A DNA stretch of 33,529 bases from an uncultured Bacteroidales bacterium. Its GTDB lineage: Bacteria > Bacteroidota > Bacteroidia > Bacteroidales > P3. The stretch is from assembly GCA_900314725.1 (NCBI GenBank), contig OMWJ01000019.1, positions 1-33,529 on the forward strand, in the 5' to 3' direction. Below are positions 30,403 to 33,529 of this stretch, one piece after another. A model generated the notes under the pieces. It saw only the letters and a list, made by a program, of their open reading frames with translations, ran no database searches and had not been told where the DNA came from. The translations under genes and the position numbers were made by a program. Every line of letters begins with the position of its first letter. Within the stretch, counting starts at the first letter, position 1.

Positions 30403-32400
30403 ATGGATTTTAAACAGCAGATATTAGAGGGTATTCCTAATTACATACCTGAAGCAAAGCCTTACGACACAAACATTAACCATGCACCAAAGCGTAAGGA
30501 TATATTGACAAAAGAACAAAAGCGTTTGGCCCTTAGAAACGCTCTTAGATATTTTCCTCAGGAAATGCATGCTACTCTTGCTCCTGAGTTTAAGCAAGAA
30601 TTAGAAGCATATGGAAGAATATATATGTATCGTTATCGCCCTGATTATGATATGTATGCAAGAAGTATTGACGACTATCCTGCAAAATCTCGTCAGGCAG
30701 CAGCCATTATGCTTATGATACAAAACAATCTTGACCCACGAGTAGCACAACATCCTCATGAACTTATAGTCTATGGTGGCAATGGTGCAGCTTTTCAGAA
30801 TTGGGCTCAGTATAGACTTACTATGAAATATCTTGCTACCATGACAGACGAGCAGACTCTTGTTATGTATTCAGGACATCCAATGGGTTTGTATCCATCT
30901 CACAAAGACGCTCCAAGAGTTGTAGTTACTAATGGTATGGTTATTCCTAACTATTCAAAACAAGATGACTACGAGAGATTTAATGCTATGGGTGTTTCTC
31001 AATATGGACAAATGACAGCAGGTTCTTACATGTATATAGGACCACAGGGTATTGTTCATGGAACAACTATCACTGTTTTGAATGCAGGAAGAAAGGTATC
31101 TAAACATGGAGAAGGATTGGCAGGCAAACTATTTGTTACTGCAGGTTTAGGAGGAATGAGCGGTGCTCAACCAAAGGCAGGTAACATAGCAGGAGTTGTA
31201 TCCATCACAGCAGAAATAAATCCAAAGGCAACATACAAACGTAAGGAACAAGGATGGGTAGATGAGGTTTATTCTAACCTTGATGAGTTGATGACAAGAG
31301 TAAAGCAGGCTCAGGAAAACAAGGAAGTTGTCTCATTTGCTTACGATGGCAATGTTGTAGATTTGTGGGAATACTTAGCAGAAAAGAATATCAAGGTTGA
31401 TTTAGGCTCAGATCAGACATCATTGCATAATCCTTGGGCAGGAGGTTACTATCCTGCAGGATTGACTTTAGAGGAGTCTCAGAAAATGATGGCAGAAAAT
31501 CCAGAACAATTTAAAAAAGAAGTACAATCTACTCTTAGAAGGCACGTGGCAGCAATTAACAAACTGTCTGCAAATGGTATGTATTTCTTTGATTATGGTA
31601 ATGCTTTCCTTTTGGAAAGTTCTCGTGCAGGAGCAGATATTATGAAAGAGGACGGAACATTCAAATATCCATCATACGTTCAAGATATTATGGGACCTAT
31701 GTGCTTTGACTATGGTTTCGGTCCTTTCCGCTGGGTATGTACAAGTGGCAAACCAGAGGACTTAGACCTAACAGACCATATAGCAATGGACGTTTTGGAA
31801 GAGATAGCAAAGAACTCTCCAAAGGAAATACAACAACAGATGAGAGATAATATCCAATGGATACAAGGAGCAAACGAAAACCATCTTGTTGTAGGTTCTC
31901 AGGCAAGAATACTTTATGCTGACTGTGAAGGAAGAACAAAGATAGCACTTGCATTCAACAAAGCAGTAAAAGAAGGCAGACTTTCTGCACCTGTTGTTTT
32001 GGGTAGAGACCACCACGATGTTTCAGGAACAGACTCTCCTTTCAGAGAGACATCTAATATCTATGACGGTTCTTCATTCTGTGCTGATATGGCAGTTCAG
32101 AATGTTATCGGCGACAGTTTCCGTGGTGCTACTTGGGTTTCAATCCACAACGGCGGTGGCGTTGGTTGGGGAGAAGTAATCAACGGAGGCTTCGGAATGG
32201 TTATTGATGGTTCAGAAGATTCTGACAGACATATTTCTTCTATGCTTTATTGGGATGTAAATAACGGTATATCTCGTAGAAGTTGGGCAAGAAACGAAGG
32301 AGCTATGTTCGCTATCAAACGCGCAATGGAGCAGAATCCTAATCTTACTGTTACCCTTCCAAATCTTGCAGACGATAATCTGATAAATTCTATGTTCTAA
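30403..32400 (+). CDS. hutU: Urocanate hydratase
   Basis: A 665-residue urocanase that turns urocanate into imidazolone propionate, the second step of histidine degradation, using tightly bound NAD. Signatures: YGGNGAAFQNW (124-134), SYMYIGPQGIVHGTTIT, LFVTAGLGGMSGAQ (NAD-binding region), DQTSLHNPWAGGYYPAG, CFDYGFGPFRWVCTSG and GRDHHDVSGTDSPFRET (534-550). It is about 100 residues longer than the classic enzyme of about 556 residues; the extra length fits the long form seen in Bacteroidota. hutH and hutI are not in the window. It works upstream of FtcD but is in a separate unit. Confidence 0.97.
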   Translation: MDFKQQILEGIPNYIPEAKPYDTNINHAPKRKDILTKEQKRLALRNALRYFPQEMHATLAPEFKQELEAYGRIYMYRYRPDYDMYARSIDDYPAKSRQAAAIMLMIQNNLDPRVAQHPHELIVYGGNGAAFQNWAQYRLTMKYLATMTDEQTLVMYSGHPMGLYPSHKDAPRVVVTNGMVIPNYSKQDDYERFNAMGVSQYGQMTAGSYMYIGPQGIVHGTTITVLNAGRKVSKHGEGLAGKLFVTAGLGGMSGAQPKAGNIAGVVSITAEINPKATYKRKEQGWVDEVYSNLDELMTRVKQAQENKEVVSFAYDGNVVDLWEYLAEKNIKVDLGSDQTSLHNPWAGGYYPAGLTLEESQKMMAENPEQFKKEVQSTLRRHVAAINKLSANGMYFFDYGNAFLLESSRAGADIMKEDGTFKYPSYVQDIMGPMCFDYGFGPFRWVCTSGKPEDLDLTDHIAMDVLEEIAKNSPKEIQQQMRDNIQWIQGANENHLVVGSQARILYADCEGRTKIALAFNKAVKEGRLSAPVVLGRDHHDVSGTDSPFRETSNIYDGSSFCADMAVQNVIGDSFRGATWVSIHNGGGVGWGEVINGGFGMVIDGSEDSDRHISSMLYWDVNNGISRRSWARNEGAMFAIKRAMEQNPNLTVTLPNLADDNLINSMF

Positions 32401-32450
32401 AAAACACAGGCTAAAGATAACATCAGTTGAAACCTTAACTGAATCAAAAA

Positions 32451-32487
32451 AAAGACGAAGAGCAATTTTTACGGCTCTTCGTTTTTC
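32451..32487. terminator. Bidirectional terminator between hutU and the right-edge gene
   Basis: A 9-bp perfect stem (ACGAAGAGC at 32455-32463, GCTCTTCGT at 32474-32482) with a 10-base loop. A T-rich tail follows on plus, and a run of seven to eight A precedes it, giving a T run on minus. Confidence 0.88.
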
Positions 32488-32615
32488 TTTATATAGTAAA
32501 AAACTCTTTTTTATTGTTTTACAAGTTTCTGATAATGAACTTTGTTTTCGCTGTCTTTATATGTTTCGTTTTGCAAAGATGAGATATTAAAGGTCTGGGA
32601 TAGTTATTTTAACAT

Positions 32616-33529
32616 CTAATGTGTCAAAGTTCCTGTCCCCATTGTTTGTGCCTTATAGTCTCCCGTTGAATAAACATAACCACTGACACCGTATGGAAAT
32701 ACATAAATAGAATTATCTACAACATCAGCACTCCATATAACAGGGTTTAATAATTGTTCTATATTTGAACTTAAAATACCACGAATTTCTCTGCTTTGAC
32801 CTACACATACATCAGAGCCTTGATTATTCAAAACAAGAGCAATGTTGTTATATGAAGTAATTTGCAGACTTGTGGAAACAAGACAACCATTAGCTTTCTT
32901 TATTGAGGCGGTAACTGTGTAATTAGAATTTTTTTGTTTAAACGTATGATCAACCGAATGAGTATTGGAAGTATAAGAAGCACCATCACCAAAAGACCAT
33001 AGCACATAATCTGTATTCATAGGACTGCCGTTGTTATTAAGTGTAAGTGTGATAGGAGTATTGTTGCAGGTACGAGTCTGGTCGGCAAGGTTGGCTGTGG
33101 TTATTGACAGATTATATTGCACTGTATCATCATACACAACCTCTATGGCTGGACAAATATGATTATTATAAACAAAACTGAAATAATATGTTCCTGTCAA
33201 AGCTGGCATAGCATAGCTAACGATGTCCGTTATTGAAGGAAAAGCAAAGGAATCTATAACTACATTGTTGCTGTTGCTTATGTAACAAGTTACATTTCCT
33301 GCTGTTAAATACTGTGAGTTGTTGTAGATAACTACACTGTCGCATTTATTCTCTATACTGAAGTTCGGCAGATAATCCACAACAATAATTTTCTCACCAC
33401 AATATGTATTGCCATTATGTGTTGCACCAACTGTGATACTATATCTTCCCACCTTAGAAAAGCTTACCTCTGTTGGATTAGTACTACCGGTGTTGAAACT
33501 TGCCCCTGTAGAAGGTATTGATGTCCATG
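32616..33529 (-). CDS. C-terminal part of a large secreted PKD/Ig-like repeat protein (partial)
   Basis: The frame is open across the right edge, leaving at least 304 residues; a GTG at 33452 is internal rather than the start. The sequence reads as surface beta-sandwich domains. One PKD-type repeat has WSFGDGASYTSNTHSVDHTF, the classic FGDG motif. The edge (WTSIPSTGASFNTGS, KVGRYSITVGATHNG) looks like another Ig/PKD repeat. Proteins like this in Bacteroidota are large adhesins, often sent out by T9SS. No sorting domain is seen before the stop (GTGTLTH). Another frame continues after a GGGG run to 32587, so a late frameshift is possible. Confidence 0.75.
   Translation of the reverse strand, partial: WTSIPSTGASFNTGSTNPTEVSFSKVGRYSITVGATHNGNTYCGEKIIVVDYLPNFSIENKCDSVVIYNNSQYLTAGNVTCYISNSNNVVIDSFAFPSITDIVSYAMPALTGTYYFSFVYNNHICPAIEVVYDDTVQYNLSITTANLADQTRTCNNTPITLTLNNNGSPMNTDYVLWSFGDGASYTSNTHSVDHTFKQKNSNYTVTASIKKANGCLVSTSLQITSYNNIALVLNNQGSDVCVGQSREIRGILSSNIEQLLNPVIWSADVVDNSIYVFPYGVSGYVYSTGDYKAQTMGTGTLTH

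Overview
The window looks like a chromosome segment from an AT-rich member of the Bacteroidota, most likely order Bacteroidales. Four things point there. Most strong promoters have the Bacteroidota form (a TTTG or TTG box, about 19 bases, then TAnnTTTG). Secreted proteins end in type IX secretion (T9SS) sorting domains. Lipoproteins carry an acidic stretch right after the lipidated cysteine. The order rpsU, tyrosine recombinase, hpf is typical of the phylum. Species cannot be named from the sequence. I see no phage, insertion sequence, CRISPR array, rRNA or tRNA; most of the window is core genome.

Layout. 1-1.1 kb: the end of an unrecognised gene, converging on a LicD-family transferase. 1.5-3.9 kb: rpmB (L28), a hotdog thioesterase, rpsU (bS21), a Xer-type recombinase and hpf. 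4.0-9.9 kb: a tight operon of a WecA-like transferase, an FtsE-like ATPase, QueD, an AI-2E-family membrane protein and MutS2. 10-11.1 kb: a secreted leucine-rich-repeat protein. 11.3-14.8 kb: iorB, divergent from der and a short comEC. 15.1-16.8 kb: fused ftcD. 16.9-21.9 kb, minus strand: surface lipoproteins, a T9SS cargo protein and a membrane pyrophosphatase. 22.2-26.0 kb: a bifunctional nuclease, an O-antigen ligase-like protein and a flavoprotein. 26.0-28.9 kb, minus strand: pheT and a small unknown gene. 29.0-32.4 kb: a SpoIID-like protein and urocanate hydratase. The right edge is the end of a large secreted PKD-type protein.

How the genes fit together. The ribosome group (L28, bS21, hibernation factor) carries the clearest regulatory signal. 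rpsU and hpf have strong Shine-Dalgarno (SD) sequences, while other starts in the window lack them. This matters because Bacteroidota ribosomes are known to hide their anti-SD. ftcD and hutU are two steps of one histidine-degradation pathway, placed 13.6 kb apart. Both are preceded, about 140 bases upstream, by almost the same 42-base hairpin. LicD, WecA-like and O-antigen ligase-like genes suggest surface glycan synthesis. The BspA-like, T9SS and Asp-rich lipoprotein genes suggest a decorated cell surface.

The least explained structure is a family of mosaic intergenic elements at about 1.24, 14.87 and 30.16 kb, built from shared short modules, some inverted. I found no convincing new multi-gene system.
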